Shown here piece after piece: positions 26,101-37,999 of a stretch of DNA of 64,000 bases (its first letter is position 1; every line of letters begins with the position of its first letter). The notes beneath the pieces were generated by a model that saw nothing but the letters and a program-made list of their open reading frames with translations, was not told the DNA's origin and ran no database searches. A program made the position numbers and the translations under genes. Origin of the DNA: Macquaria australasica (lineage: Eukaryota; Chordata; Actinopteri; Centrarchiformes; Percichthyidae); contig SEMN01000261.1 of assembly GCA_005408345.1 (NCBI GenBank), positions 62,001-126,000 on the forward strand. The letters are read 5' to 3'.

Positions 26101-27252
26101 AATTGAGCTCCACTTGATGTGTTTTTGGAGCTGGCTTGACTTTTTTGTGTTAAAATGTGTCTGCTTAAAAATAGTCACTGAGCTCAAACCTTTCCATTCA
26201 AATACACTGTCAGTTTTAACTCAGCAGCATAGAGAGAAGAAAGACGACCGCATTTTAAGCCTAGCGCACTCATTTACAGAAAAGAAAATCAATCGCAGTC
26301 AGACTGTGTAAGATCACGTTGGAATAATTACACAGCAGCCAGTGTTGAAAGGGTAAGAGATTATGATTATATGGAAGAAACTGATTATTTCATTCAGTTG
26401 ATTCAGTGGTTGATTACACAGATTATACTGCACTATAGATCACTGATTAAATGATTCAGTGTGCATATGTGTGGCTGTCTGCAGTTATAATAATCCTCAG
26501 TCTGGCATGTTGAAGACTACATGTTAGAGTGGTGTCCAGTAATCTAAATATTATTTATGCCCACAGTAATTTTGTGGAAAAAAATGAATGAAGTTTTTGT
26601 CTTGTTTAACATAAACATGAATATCATTAAGTGATTAACACAGGATATAAGTGCACTACAGACACACATACAGTGGAAGTAGGCTCTTTTATGTGTGTTT
26701 CAGTGAGACTGTTTCTTGCCCTATTTACTGTAACATACAAGCTCATTAAAATGTATTAATAGTTTTTATGTGGGAACCCAACTGAAGTAGATCTGCAATG
26801 TATTCTGGCTGGACCTGTAGTTACACAGATGACAGATTTAAGAAGAAACATGAATTTACAGTAAAATAGGCTTTAATTATGTTTTGTAAATACTTTATTA
26901 CTGATTCAAACACGTCTTTGATTTGAAGACTTTGGTTTGCAGAAATACAAAACCTTTATGACTTATGTCATACAATGAACTAAAGGCTGTAATGTAGCGT
27001 AGCATTGAATCATTTTTACTAAAAAGACACACAGAAATGAACCTGCCACCAGAAAGTTAAAGATACCCTGTGGAGTTTTGGACCACTAGCTGTGCTATGG
27101 AGCAATGTTTTTACAAGTGGGTCCCTGTTGTTTGTATTGTGCAAGTATTGTGCAAGTGTACCCTTCAGGTCCAACACTTTTGTTGGACCCTGCCTGCTTA
27201 TTCTACTAAAGACTGCATTTTGAAATCATATAATATTATAAAGACAAAACAA

Positions 27253-27324
27253 GGGGATGTAGCTCAGTGGTAGAGCGCATGCTTTGCATGTATGAGGTCC
27301 TGGGTTCAATCCCCAGCATCTCCA
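27253..27324 (+). tRNA. tRNA-Ala (anticodon TGC), duplicated copy
   Basis: The same 72-nt gene body as the 20893 tRNA-Ala, with anticodon TGC at 27285-27287, a complete cloverleaf, G3-U70, and intact A and B boxes. About 370 nt of downstream flank (27325-27640) align with 20965-21260, with scattered substitutions and short indels. The flank includes a shared GTGTAACGTCATTGTTAAC block and a GGGTTAGATTTAGGCCCA block. The gene therefore arrived by duplication of a segment, not by retroposition. Upstream sequence differs from the first copy except for an AT-rich ATAATATTATAA stretch about 15 nt before the gene. Downstream is TTTCTT, not TTTT. Confidence 0.97.
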
Positions 27325-27875
27325 TTTCTTATGTACAGAGGAGTTCTCACATTGGGTGATGTTCTCCAATGAGTCATGCCAAGAAATCAGATGTTGCCTT
27401 GCACTGCCTACAAGGTGAATGAAGAAGGAAGAGCTCCTGTTGCAAAGAATATAATGTATATAGCCTTCAACAAGCTTAGTTGTCCTCCAACTGATGTTTT
27501 CATTTAGCACATACACAGCTGCATTATGAATGTGTATAAGTAATATGAAACATAAGAGATTTGTGTAACGTCATTGTTAACTCTGTGGTTACGTTTGGGT
27601 TAGATTTAGGCCCACAACGACTTGGTTACCTTAGTCTGGTGCAAAGAACTAATCCTTCCAAACTGGGAAATGTTGTCATGTGGGTTACTTGATACTACTT
27701 AAACTGTTTAAGGATGCTTTATTCAATGTCTTTCACCAACAAATCTATTGTAGCCATCCGCTTCCTCCACACTGAATGAGAGTGAAAGAAAGAAAAGTTA
27801 ATGTGGACAATATCACCTCCCTGTTTTCTTTGAAAAGATTATTCATGAAACAATGGGACAATTGTGTCTTACCTG

Positions 27876-27947
27876 GGGGATGTAGCTCAGTGGTAGAGCG
27901 CATGCTTCGCATGTATGAGGTCCTGGGTTCAATCCCCAGCATCTCCA
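27876..27947 (+). tRNA. tRNA-Ala (anticodon CGC), duplicated copy
   Basis: The fourth tRNA-Ala, with anticodon CGC at 27908-27910. Its 72-nt body is identical to the 21620 gene, with all stems paired and G3-U70 present. An extra G at 27875 precedes the gene; the start at 27876 is fixed by pairing with the acceptor 3' strand. It lies 552 nt after the TGC copy, compared with 656 nt in the first pair. The order TGC then CGC is kept, as expected for duplication of a two-gene unit. Downstream is TTCTTATCTAC with no T4 run. Confidence 0.97.
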
Positions 27948-28289
27948 CTTCTTATCTACAATAGAGCAAAACATTCATCCTTCTCAGTTTGGGTTATGCA
28001 ATGTTCAAGGGTGCTTTACCAAAAGTCCTTGCTCTTCCTGTTAATGACAATATTAAATCCACATGTACTGCTGGCTGCAATAGCTTTGATCAGGCATAGT
28101 TAATCCCAGTTTTAAACTATTCATTCACCAGATACACTCTGCCGTTCTGAATTGTATTCTTTGGTTATATCATCTGTTTGTATATCTATCACTGTCTCTC
28201 TTCTGTTCTGTCCCCATAAGCCTTCCTCAGAAAAAAAACAGAGGGGTTGAGATGAAATGAAGGAAGTAAAGAGGAGGGGGTTGAGACTG

Positions 28290-30870
28290 AAGAATGAGGT
28301 AGAAGAAGAGGGCGAGGAGTGGGAGTGGGGGTGGAAAAAGGAGTAGAAATACAGAGAAGGGGTGAAATTTTTCCTTGGGTGGTTGTTAGGCCCATGGAAA
28401 GGGAAAATGCTTGGATGGATATAAAATGCAATGTTAGGCTGAGAACACGCTAACATCACCTCTATTAATAAAAGATATGGTTCAATAATCAGCACATGAA
28501 TATGGATTAATAATCCAATCAGAAGGGAGAGCAGGTTTGTGGAGGGAAGGAGAGAGGGATGAATCCAGCTGAGCTCACATGACAACAGCTCCTTCATTTT
28601 AAGCTTTTTGTGGCCAGGGATAGAAAGAAGAAATTCAGAGGTAATTAAAATAGGAGAGGAGTGACAGGAGGACAGGAGGGAGGAGGGAGAGAGTGGCGTT
28701 TGTGCCTCCCAAACATCTGCTGACTGGTTAGCAGGAGAGGAGAGGACCTAAAGTTTGTCTGAGAGCTTAAAATAGATATGGCAAAGTAGGTAGCGCAAAT
28801 AAATCATATGTTCTTTAGTTTTATATCACATCTTTCCAACAAACGGCATCCTGGTCAAAATCTAGTGACATGATATACTGGTAATGATATATGGGATTGC
28901 ATTTAACACCAACCACAAGCAAAAATATATTGCACAGTACCAATATTTGACTGCAGTTAGTGCTCTTTGATGACTTGCTGCCTCCATAAATGAGCTACGT
29001 GAACAAGCCTTTAATAGAAGTACTTCACAAATCTGTTGTGTCTCATTTACCTGCTCTCACAGTGATCACAAAAACAGTTAATTTTCTTGGTTTCAATGCT
29101 GCCTGCACTTTATTGAGCTGCTTCAGATGCTGTCACCTCGGTAAAATGCAGTCGAGTGTGTGATGTTGTCACTGTATTCTGGAAACACACAGACATGAAA
29201 GCTTGACAGCAACTTCCAGTAGCCGCTGATGTTTGTGATACAACTGCCTCTACTGCATTGTGATGACAGTTTATCTCCCATGAGAACAAGTCTGAAAAGA
29301 ATTTTTTAGACAATGTCAGAAAAAAAAAATGTTTTCTTCTGTGTATGAACAGGTAGTTTCTCAGGGGTAAATTTAACCTGACAGAAGTGGTTGCTGGTGT
29401 TACCCCTTGGGCAAAAACTAGTGAATACCGATCTGTTCAGGAGGAAAAGGAGGGGGGGGGGTGTCAAGAAATATTACATCACTTTAGTCATTCACTCCCT
29501 TGGAGGTCTCCATCACATAGACAGCTTGTCCTGAACTTTTCTTAATGCAAACATTGATAGGGAAACATTCAGGAATAGAGTTAGAGTTGCTTTCACACAT
29601 GCAGCTTTTACCATTATTTGACAGCAGAGTGGTGTGTGTAGAAGAAGCCCGTACAAAGGCATAAAGCTGTTAGATTGGTTTGACTGCTCAAGATGTGGTA
29701 GCAATACCAAGTTCCATACCCTTCCTCAATGAAGTCCTTCTACTACCTCTAACACTATATAGTGTTTTTATTACTTTTTCTGCTCTGATATATCCTCTTG
29801 ATCTTGTTTCATTCCCCCCAGTCAGTCCAACTATACGTACTGTAAGCTTGTCTGTACCCGCTTCTTCCCTGCCTCCATTCTTTCTTATCCACCCCACTTT
29901 GGTTCTGAATTCTAGTGAAGAGGATGAAGAACAGCAAGAGTTGAGAGCAAATGTTGGACCACTTCAATTAACAAGCAGCCGTGGACGAAAATAGCAGCAA
30001 TATAGTGATACAATAATAATATCATGAGAACAAATGTAAAGTCATGGAAGCTAATTCCAAAAATGATTTGTTTATATGCTCGTAAGGATTAAAGAAATTA
30101 TTAAAATTAAAGTCCTTTTTTCACCTCATGCACCAACAATACTCAACTGGGCAATAGATAGAATATAATAGTTTTTTAACCAATTAAATAACCGTGGATC
30201 AAATTCCCCAAAAATAACTGTCATTTACATTAATACATCCTTAACATGGTTATTATGGTGTACCACGTGATCAGACATATTGACACACAGACCAGAGACC
30301 CATGGCAGTAAATGAGACCCATCCCAACCCCGTTAGACTGAGTATAATTTTTGACCAATTAGTCCAACTTGGCCCCGGGTCGGGTTTCTGTTCCTCAGAC
30401 CCGTGAAGACCTCTACCCAAGATATCCTGTTCAGAAGCTGATACAGTACGTCCACTCATAGTTAAAGGTAAAGGCGGCTGTAATGTGTCTGCACCTCTGG
30501 CTCAGATTTAATGAGTGAAGTCAAAATGGTCAAGGATAATTGTTCTTACTTGGAAACTCATCAAGAAGAGAGAAAGAAAGTAACCCTGGTGTTTACATAA
30601 GGCCTTTTTATGATACCGGTCATACACAGTCATTGCTACAAGAAAATGCCCATCTTTTTTATCCCTCCACCTACGTGTGAAGTGGCTTTGCTTTTGCTCC
30701 TGGGCTCACCCATTCAGTCTCTGTTTCATCTATACACTCTCCTGTATTCCAGCTGCCATTTTTCCCCATGTCTTCCCCATCCCTTCCTCCATCTGTCCTC
30801 CACACATGGAGTCTCTCCCAAGCTTCTCCTTTGAGCTCCTTCAACTCCCTGAAGACAGGCAGACAGAGAA
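28290..30870. other. Unique AT-rich sequence, no gene seen
   Basis: Purine-rich patches at 28250-28350 and 28500-28750 and a G10 run at about 29452-29461. Nothing else could be supported. Confidence 0.4.
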
Positions 30871-30879
30871 GCAGGCTTT

Positions 30880-30930
30880 GGGGGATGATGGGGGGGGATG
30901 GTGGTGCTGATGGGGGGATGGAGGAGAGGG
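30880..30930 (+). other. G-rich tract able to form a G-quadruplex
   Basis: G runs at 30880-30884, 30890-30897, 30912-30917 and 30928-30930 lie within 51 bases. Loop lengths (5, 14 and 10) are partly longer than the usual limit, so a stable quadruplex is possible rather than certain. Confidence 0.5.
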
Positions 30931-30959
30931 TGCGAAAAGGAACAGTGTTCCCAGAATGT

Positions 30960-31006
30960 CAACACCCACACATGTGCGTGCACGCACACACATGCACGCA
31001 CACACG

Positions 31007-31039
<33 letters not shown>

Positions 31040-31040
31040 T
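30960..31040. repeat. (CA)n/GCAC/GCGC alternating purine-pyrimidine tract
   Basis: CA-rich sequence interspersed with GTGCGTGCACGC, GCACGC and GCGCGC words, ending in a pure CA run at 31015-31040. Long alternating purine-pyrimidine tracts of this kind are known to favour Z-DNA. Confidence 0.9.
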
Positions 31041-31049
31041 GGAGCACCA

Positions 31050-33350
31050 GCTCTATAACCACCTTACCCCACTGGCACACACACCAACACTCGCACACAA
31101 CTGCTGCCAGTTGTCTTTCCACCAGAAACCCCCTCTGTGGTTTAATTGGTGTAATTATATTTGCATAAGGCTGTCCTGTTTCAGCTAACACACACACACA
31201 CACTCCAGACAGAGTTTTAATAGGCAGGATAATTGAAAATTGGTCCCCCACTAGTGCCCTGAAGGATCTATCTGTATACTCTGCAAAGGCTCAGCGCTCC
31301 ATACGTTTACTTAGACAAATAGGAGAACATTTGCCACTAGCTCAACTGTTAATTATAGACTTCAAAGATTAATGAACTTGATGGGAGCGTGTGGGGTCAT
31401 CATTTTATAGATGGTCCTGTGTCCAAAAAACTGAAACCAAAAAAAAAAAAAAAACCTCCTTGATTTTACCTCCTTTGATTTTAAAAAGTTGTTGTTGTAG
31501 CCTTTTCATGTAAGAATCCGTGCCTCTTTTGAAAAAAAAAAACCTGCTAATGAAAAAGAGCCCAAAAGAAAAAAAAATTAATGAGAGGAAGGCTTGAAGT
31601 GGAAATCAACTTGACATTTTTCCCCAAGTGTAATTTTTTTCTCCCCTAATTATTACTAGGTTACAGCTTAATATGTGCTCTATGTTCAGAATGAGCAGCA
31701 ACAAGGGCAACATAATTACCAGCTCAGCAATGCAGCTGAAGATGCTGATTAAAGCAGTTACATGAGACATTTTGTTGTTTTCTTTATAGCTGCAGTAATT
31801 GGAAGAAGCCTTGGGGTGGCCCATTAAAGGAAGGTTTTATTCTATGGGTCACTTTATATATCATATTGTACAGTATATTTACATTTTACGATAAAACCAG
31901 TGCCTATGTGTTACTTAAATGATCACATGACATTAGTGCGTGTTTGAGGGTGTCATATGATGTCAGGGAATTTTCATAAAGCACAGAAGGGCCCACCACT
32001 CACCTGCCTGAAGGCTTTTGTTGGTGTTGGAAAGACAGTCATACACAGACAGTGGAAATGTTGTCAAGCGACATGACATCAGCAGTAAATGTTTCCACCA
32101 CTGATGAATGAAAGCGACTCATCACTTAAATATTACAAATAAAATGTCACAGCTCTGAGAATTCCCCAGCATGACTTTTGCAACACCCACTTTCAGTGCA
32201 GTGATGATGAATTAATTGATCAATAAAAGTGATGGTTTTTAGAGCTCTATTTCACAAGAAAATAAAGCAAACATTTGAAAAAAGTCGTGAAAAATAACCA
32301 ATTTGGTCTTGAAGAAATATTTTGTTTTGTTTTGTCTCGTCATCTTTTTATGCCTCAAATTTATCTTACAAGACCCAGAAGGATCCCTACCCGAGGTTAT
32401 TAGAAGACCTATATTCAACATTCACTTTTTCAGCTTTTACACAACATCCAGTCACTGAAAATAAAACCTCTGTAGTGTAAATGAGAATTTACTATGATTG
32501 CATGAGTTCTCAGAGCAAAAGTTAAAAGTGTATTATTCTGTTTTTTCCATGTTTTCTCTGTTTTCTGTTTTCCACTGGAACATCTCACTTGTGATAGAGA
32601 TATAAAAAACCAAAAGAGAATTTACAAAAGGGAAAACTACAAAAATTAGGTTAAATTGGGGAGGAGGAAATCAAAGGTTTGAGCACTTTGAGCACAAAGT
32701 GACTGCTCCTTTTCATATTGTTTCATGTTGTTTGTTGTGAGTATTTCACAAGAAAAACGTCAGAAAGATTTAACAAGTTTGTGCTTTACTTCCTCTTTCC
32801 TTACTTGCTGATCATCTCACAACCCCTTAAGATTTATCTTACCCCAGGTTGGGTACCATTGCGTGTAGGCTCCCCAACATGCTCAAAGGCAACAATGTGG
32901 GTTCAGCTCTCACGGACTCCTGTCAGTATTATTCCCTCTCTCCCACATATCCTTACTGGCCTAGACTACATACTGTACACACTGCTGCTGTATTACTTTC
33001 TTTACATATGAGTAATATGGAGCCAGTGATAGAGGAGCAGGAAAGTTTCCATTACTGTAAATTACATGCCCTGAAATACCTTAAAGATATTTTTAAAATA
33101 CAGGTTTTTTAACACAAATTGCCTTCAAAATTACCTTCTATTCTTTCTATCAATACAATGAAAAACCTTTGAAATGGTCTTAACAATAATAAAATGACAT
33201 CCAATCTTCTTCACCTGAAAGTGATTTTGAAATTATCTCTAATTCTGTGACACCCCCGCTAACCACGGTGACATCTGTAGTTTTACATAATGCACTGCAT
33301 TTTTTAGGCTTTACTTTTTTATTCACAGAAACCTTTACCCTTTTTTTTGC
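31050..33350. other. Unique AT-rich sequence, no gene seen
   Basis: A runs at 31439-31454 and 31531-31541 and a short (CA)n at 31189-31202. No coding or RNA feature recognised. Confidence 0.4.
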
Positions 33351-33354
33351 TTTG

Positions 33355-33870
33355 TTAACCACATCTCCCTTCCCCCTCTCTCTCTTTTTTTTTCTCTCTC
33401 TCTTTCATTTATGAACTCACCTCACCTACACTATCCATCCCTCCCCCCCTCCTCCTCTTCCTCCTCCTCCACCTCCTCATTTTCCACACACACCAAACCC
33501 CTCGCCTAAAAATGAAATCTGATTTTCCTTCTCTCTCTCTCACTCTTTCTCTCTCTCTCTGTGGATGAGGGTCTCTGGGTCTTTTGTTCATCCACCCGCT
33601 CATGTGGCCTCCTCCGGTTGCCACGGCAACCGGGTGTACACATACTGTTGCTCCAGGAGAGAAATCGAGATGGAAAAGAGAATGAGATGCAGAGAATATG
33701 AGAATATGAGTGAGAGAGAGAGAGAGAGGGGTTGAGAGGGATGAGATGGTGTCAGGGGAGAAAAAGAGAGAGAAAGCAAAAAATTGACAAAAAAAGAGGT
33801 AGAAATATGGAGTGATTCAGAAAAAGAGGAGGAAATGGAGAAAAAAGGAAAGAGAGGACAAAAAGATACA
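33355..33870. repeat. Pyrimidine block (33355-33600) and purine block (33655-33870)
   Basis: The left block is rich in CTCTCT, CCTCCTCC and TTTCTC. The right block is rich in GAGAGAGA, AGAAAAAG and GGAGAA. They face each other across the RFX-like palindrome at 33616-33631 and can pair imperfectly across it. Confidence 0.75.
33616..33631. promoter_or_regulatory. RFX X-box-like palindrome
   Basis: GGTTGCCACGGCAACC matches the known X-box consensus for RFX-family winged-helix factors (two GTTRCC-type half-sites in inverted orientation). The palindrome extends two more bases on each side to 33614-33633. Only the two central bases break the symmetry. A pyrimidine-rich tract lies to the left and a purine-rich tract to the right. 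Whether it is bound, and which gene it serves, cannot be told; no exon is visible nearby. Confidence 0.55.
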
Positions 33871-33899
33871 GAATTGAATGAACGTAGGAATGAGGAAGA

Positions 33900-35970
33900 T
33901 GCAGATGTCATTTTCCTTACTGCTGTATGAGCAGTATTTCTTTCCCAGCTCAGATTATTCTGCTCAGAATGAAATGACACTCTAATACCAACCCCAAAAC
34001 AAATTTATAGACGTAATTTCTTATTTCAGTGCTCAGCATTTCTTCATTTTCTATCTATTTGTTTGGCAGAGGATAATTGATTTTTTTCTGATGCACAGCA
34101 AAGTTTTAATCTAATCTTCTGTCCTGGAACTCATCTTGCGTGTTTCATATCAGCGACTGATTGTAATACAAGAATTTAAAGCTTACTGTGCTGCTGCAGT
34201 CACACACTGCAAAATGCTCCGGATCAGAGCGTCAGCAAAATAGTTAAAATGTAAAGTGTACTGCAACGAGAATGCAAAATGTAGAGAGAAAGAAGTCAGT
34301 GACATACCCCTTCTTTCTCATCTCATATAACGACTCATCAAACTTGTACTTTAAAATTGTTTAATTGCACCATAATCACATAATTACAGAAATAAATTGA
34401 CCTTAAATTTATAGTTGTACCAAAATATATCATCTAAAATGCGAAGAGGAGAGGGAGACATACATTAAATTTAATTCCTGTATTATTATTCTGCCTTCTT
34501 CTAATATTGTCTGTTTTACACTAGAGCATTTTATTCATAATAACAATGGGAACAGAAAACACAAAAAGAGGACAACATGGAATGGGGGTGGGGGACTAAA
34601 AATGACGTTGAATCAGGGAGGAGAGAATCAAAGGGATGGGAAAAAATGGATTGAGAAATGTAACAAGGAGAGAGAGAGACAATAAATATCAGCATCCTTG
34701 TCGGGGCAGCATCTTCCTCCACTCAGTTGTCTGTGTTTGCTGTATTAGAGGCCCTGTAGGAATCCAAACCCTGCAGACAAGCAGCCATCTGCCAGCTTGG
34801 CTCCAGTCCAACGCTGCTCTGTGGAGCCAAGATGGCACCCAGTCACACGTATTCAAAAGAATTACATTCAAAACTCACAGTCAAATAAGACGTGTTTTAT
34901 AACATACTAAGACATACAGACTGACAAAAGCCTAAGTATAAGTAAATTATTTGCTATACTGGCTCATGCAGTTTCTGCATGTCAACACAAGCTTGTTAAA
35001 AGTTAGTTTAGCGTAAGTTCAAAAATCATTTTGGCTACGAAGCTGTTTAAATTGATACAGAGATGGCAGCCAATAATGGCAGGGTCAACACAGAACCATA
35101 TGATACAACAAAAAATGAAATAGAAAATAAAAATAAAAACAAAATAGAAGCCTATTACTACATCAGTATTATAACTTTATTGCAAGCATGTGTATAGTAG
35201 TGTGTATAGTAGCAATACTTACTATAATGTAAATGTTAACAAAAGAATAAAATCAAGTCCAACAATTAGTCAAATGTAAGAAGCGTTATGCTGAATTTAC
35301 AGAATGTTGACAAAATAGGAAGAACAGGAAAACTTCCCGTTATTCCAATTTGGGAGCATTCACACAATATTCCAAGATGGTTAGTTGTCCCCATTTATAG
35401 CATTGTAATCCATGCTAAATAGCCTAAATGGTCTATTTTTATCATGTTACATGTGTGTAGTTGTTCATTCACAAGTAAAAGCAGAAGCAAACAAATAGTG
35501 TACAACTCCTTTTTAATTATCTGAATCGTCTGTATGAGTTGTTGATATTGGATTTTATTTAATTGTAACTGCCAGTGATGGTGGCTTTGCAGACATTTCG
35601 CCACCAGTTTGTTGTTCTTTCACTAAGCGGGAGATATTGTAGCTGTCAGAAATTCCCCATTTTCTCCTTTTTGGAAATTCCAGCTTGGAGGCTAACGTGA
35701 ATGTTTTTCCCACTCAGCCGCTAGTAAATCCAGTCTGAATGACATGACATGACCACTGTCAAAACACCAAGAAACTGGAAATGAATCTTAGCAAACAGAA
35801 AGCCTCAACAAATACAGACTGTAGATACACTAATGTTGTTGGTGTCAGGAGATGATGGAGCTTAGGGGCTAACAGCAGCACTATGAATTAAATTACACAT
35901 GGCAGTTCCATTGAAGAACCTATGCTGTGCCAGTATGCAATGCTGTAAGAGCAGTGTGCAAGCAAACAAA
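33900..35970. other. Unique AT-rich sequence, no gene seen
   Basis: No repeat, exon or RNA gene recognised; base composition is like the surrounding intergenic DNA. Confidence 0.4.
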
Positions 35971-35974
35971 CTAG

Positions 35975-36290
35975 CAAACTTTATTTATATAGCACTTTTT
36001 AAAGCATAAGTTAGAAATTGCTTCACAGAAAAAAGAGTGAAAGAGGGAGATAAAAGTCCGGCAGGATATTCAATTCAATTCAATTCAGTTTTATTCATAT
36101 AGCGCCATATCATAACAAAGTTATCTCAGGGCACTTTTTCATATAGAGCAGGTCTAGACCGACTCTTTATATTTACAGAGACCCAACAGTTCCCACCATG
36201 AGCAGCACTAGGCGACAGTGGCAAGGAAAAACTCCCTTTTAACAGGTAGAAACCTCGAGCAGAACCAGGAGGAAAGAGAACATACAGCAG
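35975..36290. repeat. Percomorph-type interspersed repeat
   Basis: A TTTATTTATATAGCACTTTT stretch at about 35980-36000 is followed by (ATTCA)n and a second element starting TTTTATTCATATAGCGCC near 36090. That element has GGCAAGGAAAAACTCCCTTT near 36220 and AGGTAGAAACCTCGAGCAGA near 36245. I recognise these phrases as highly repeated in percomorph genomes. The 181-codon minus-strand frame spanning 36126-36671 is built from this repeat and the adjacent (GA)n and is not a gene. Confidence 0.6.
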
Positions 36291-36530
36291 CACAATACAG
36301 TTCCACATAGAGATGTAAAGTAATAGTTGTGGTAATGGCATTGATGTTAATACTAATAGAAATAATACTAATAGCAATATTACAATAGTAATACAAATTA
36401 TAAGAGCAGTAACAGTAATAGCAGCAGTGGGTGTAGAGCAGGAGCACGGGGGCAGCAGGTGGCTGCAACCACAGATCCAGACTCTACTGCTCCGGAGGCA
36501 GAAATACCTGCAGAAAGCAACAGAAGGGGG

Positions 36531-36531
<1 letters not shown>

Positions 36532-36564
<33 letters not shown>
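36532..36564. repeat. (GA)n microsatellite
   Basis: About 16 GA units. Confidence 0.95.
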
Positions 36565-36568
<4 letters not shown>

Positions 36569-36952
36569 ACACAACTACGGGAAGAAGGTGAGTTAGTAAC
36601 AAGCGGATATGTGGATATAATGCTAATATCAGATGGCTCCAGCTGCGGCCAACTTTTCCACTAGATGACAAACGAGGACACGAGGTGAGCGCTAAAACTA
36701 GCTGACATTTCTTTGTTGTAACCAGATGAACGGGCGCCCATTGACTGGTTGGTGAAGTTGGTAGCAGTCTGTATGCATGGCTGGTGACCTGCTTATAAAG
36801 GAATGATGAACAGAGGCGGGAAGGAGAGATGGATCATACTGATTAACCATGCCAAATGCACATACATGCACACGCACATAGAAGGATCGTGACACGACGC
36901 TCTGATCTCAAGCTAATGCTGAACCATCCAGACTCATTGGCATCATTTCATC

Positions 36953-36955
<3 letters not shown>

Positions 36956-37008
<53 letters not shown>
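36956..37008. repeat. Compound (CT)n(AC)n microsatellite
   Basis: CT run to 36988 that turns directly into an AC run to 37008, followed by imperfect CA words to 37028. Confidence 0.95.
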
Positions 37009-37009
<1 letters not shown>

Positions 37010-37181
37010 TACACACACTCACACACACTACTGGCAGTTCTCCATTAAAAAAATCTCTATTCCCTCTCATGCATATACATACCCACATGCTCAGAGGCCA
37101 CCAGAATATAACACCACTCAAAATGCAACTGAATAGTGGTTCATCCTGTTATCCAGAAATATTTGTATTTTTATGCTTCAT

Positions 37182-37967
37182 TTAAAGGTGGGGTATGCAG
37201 TTTTCTTTTGGCGTCATTGGGCAAAAATGCCATATTAACCGTGCAGCATATTGTAATTCAAGTGGTCTGAGAGCAAACCTCTACTTCAGCCCCCCCTCTT
37301 GGCTCTGTTTTCAGGCTTCAGAAAATCTATCCCGTGACGGTAGACTTTAGCCTATCACAGGTTATTTCAGAGAGACGGTGCATTCGTATTGGCTAAGCTA
37401 CAAGAGCAGATGTGTGTGCATGTGGTGAAAGCCTGATTGAATGGCGTAGAATCCTTCCGAAAATCCTGCAACTTGTGATAAATTTCCAACACCTCCTTTG
37501 CCTACAGTGGTGTATAGTACAAAACAACACGTCCCGGCTCCACACGGAGCTTCAGGCTCATTACGTTCAATGCCACAGTGCTCATAACGACGAGTGGCAA
37601 AGAGGCATGATGACAGTGGGGAATAACTTTTGACAGGGGACAGTGGTGTGTGTGTGGTGTACTAGCCTCTCTTCCCGCTGCTGGACGGCATTGCAGCTGC
37701 CTCTGAAGCCTGGGGTGCTCTGCTCTGTGGCCGGAGGGGCGTCTTTGAGAAAACAGGTTGCAGTGGGAGGGACCGCGGTCTCGGTGAGGCTCACGCCGTG
37801 GAAAGGGAGCCCTACAAGGGATACGGTTTCGCAGGGGAACCGGCTCCTTCTGCTGCCGGTCGAAGTTGTGGGTTTGGTGGGAGGGGCTTAGCGGAGTGAT
37901 ACAAGGCAGCAGAGAGAGGCGGAAGGTTTTGCCTAGGTTGCACAGATTTTGCCTACCCCAGCTTTAA
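37182..37967. mobile_element. 786-bp MITE-like element flanked by TTAA
   Basis: The left end reads TTAAAGGTGGGGTATGCA. The right end, read on the opposite strand, is TTAAAGCTGGGGTAGGCA, so the terminal inverted repeats match at 16 of 18 positions. Each end begins with TTAA, consistent with the target duplication of piggyBac-like or other TTAA-specific transposons. The interior (for example 37640-37880) is more GC-rich than the flanks. It contains only short frames (82 codons or fewer) with no recognisable transposase, so the element is non-autonomous or a decayed deletion derivative. A Class II assignment is firm from structure; the superfamily is inferred from TTAA only. Confidence 0.7.
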
Positions 37968-37999
37968 TACTTAACTTTTCTGTTCGAATCAGTACCATT

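Noticed and set aside
28121..28597. 158-codon minus-strand frame rich in Ser, Pro and Phe
   Set aside because: Created by purine-rich low-complexity sequence on the plus strand; no domain or gene-like composition.
36126..36671. 181-codon minus-strand frame, the longest open frame in the window
   Set aside because: It lies inside a common interspersed repeat plus a (GA)n microsatellite, with Leu-Ser repeats from the tract and no domain.
37412..37891. Plus and minus frames of 70-82 codons in the 37 kb region
   Set aside because: They fall within the MITE interior. They show no transposase motif and are interrupted, so they are annotated only as part of the element.
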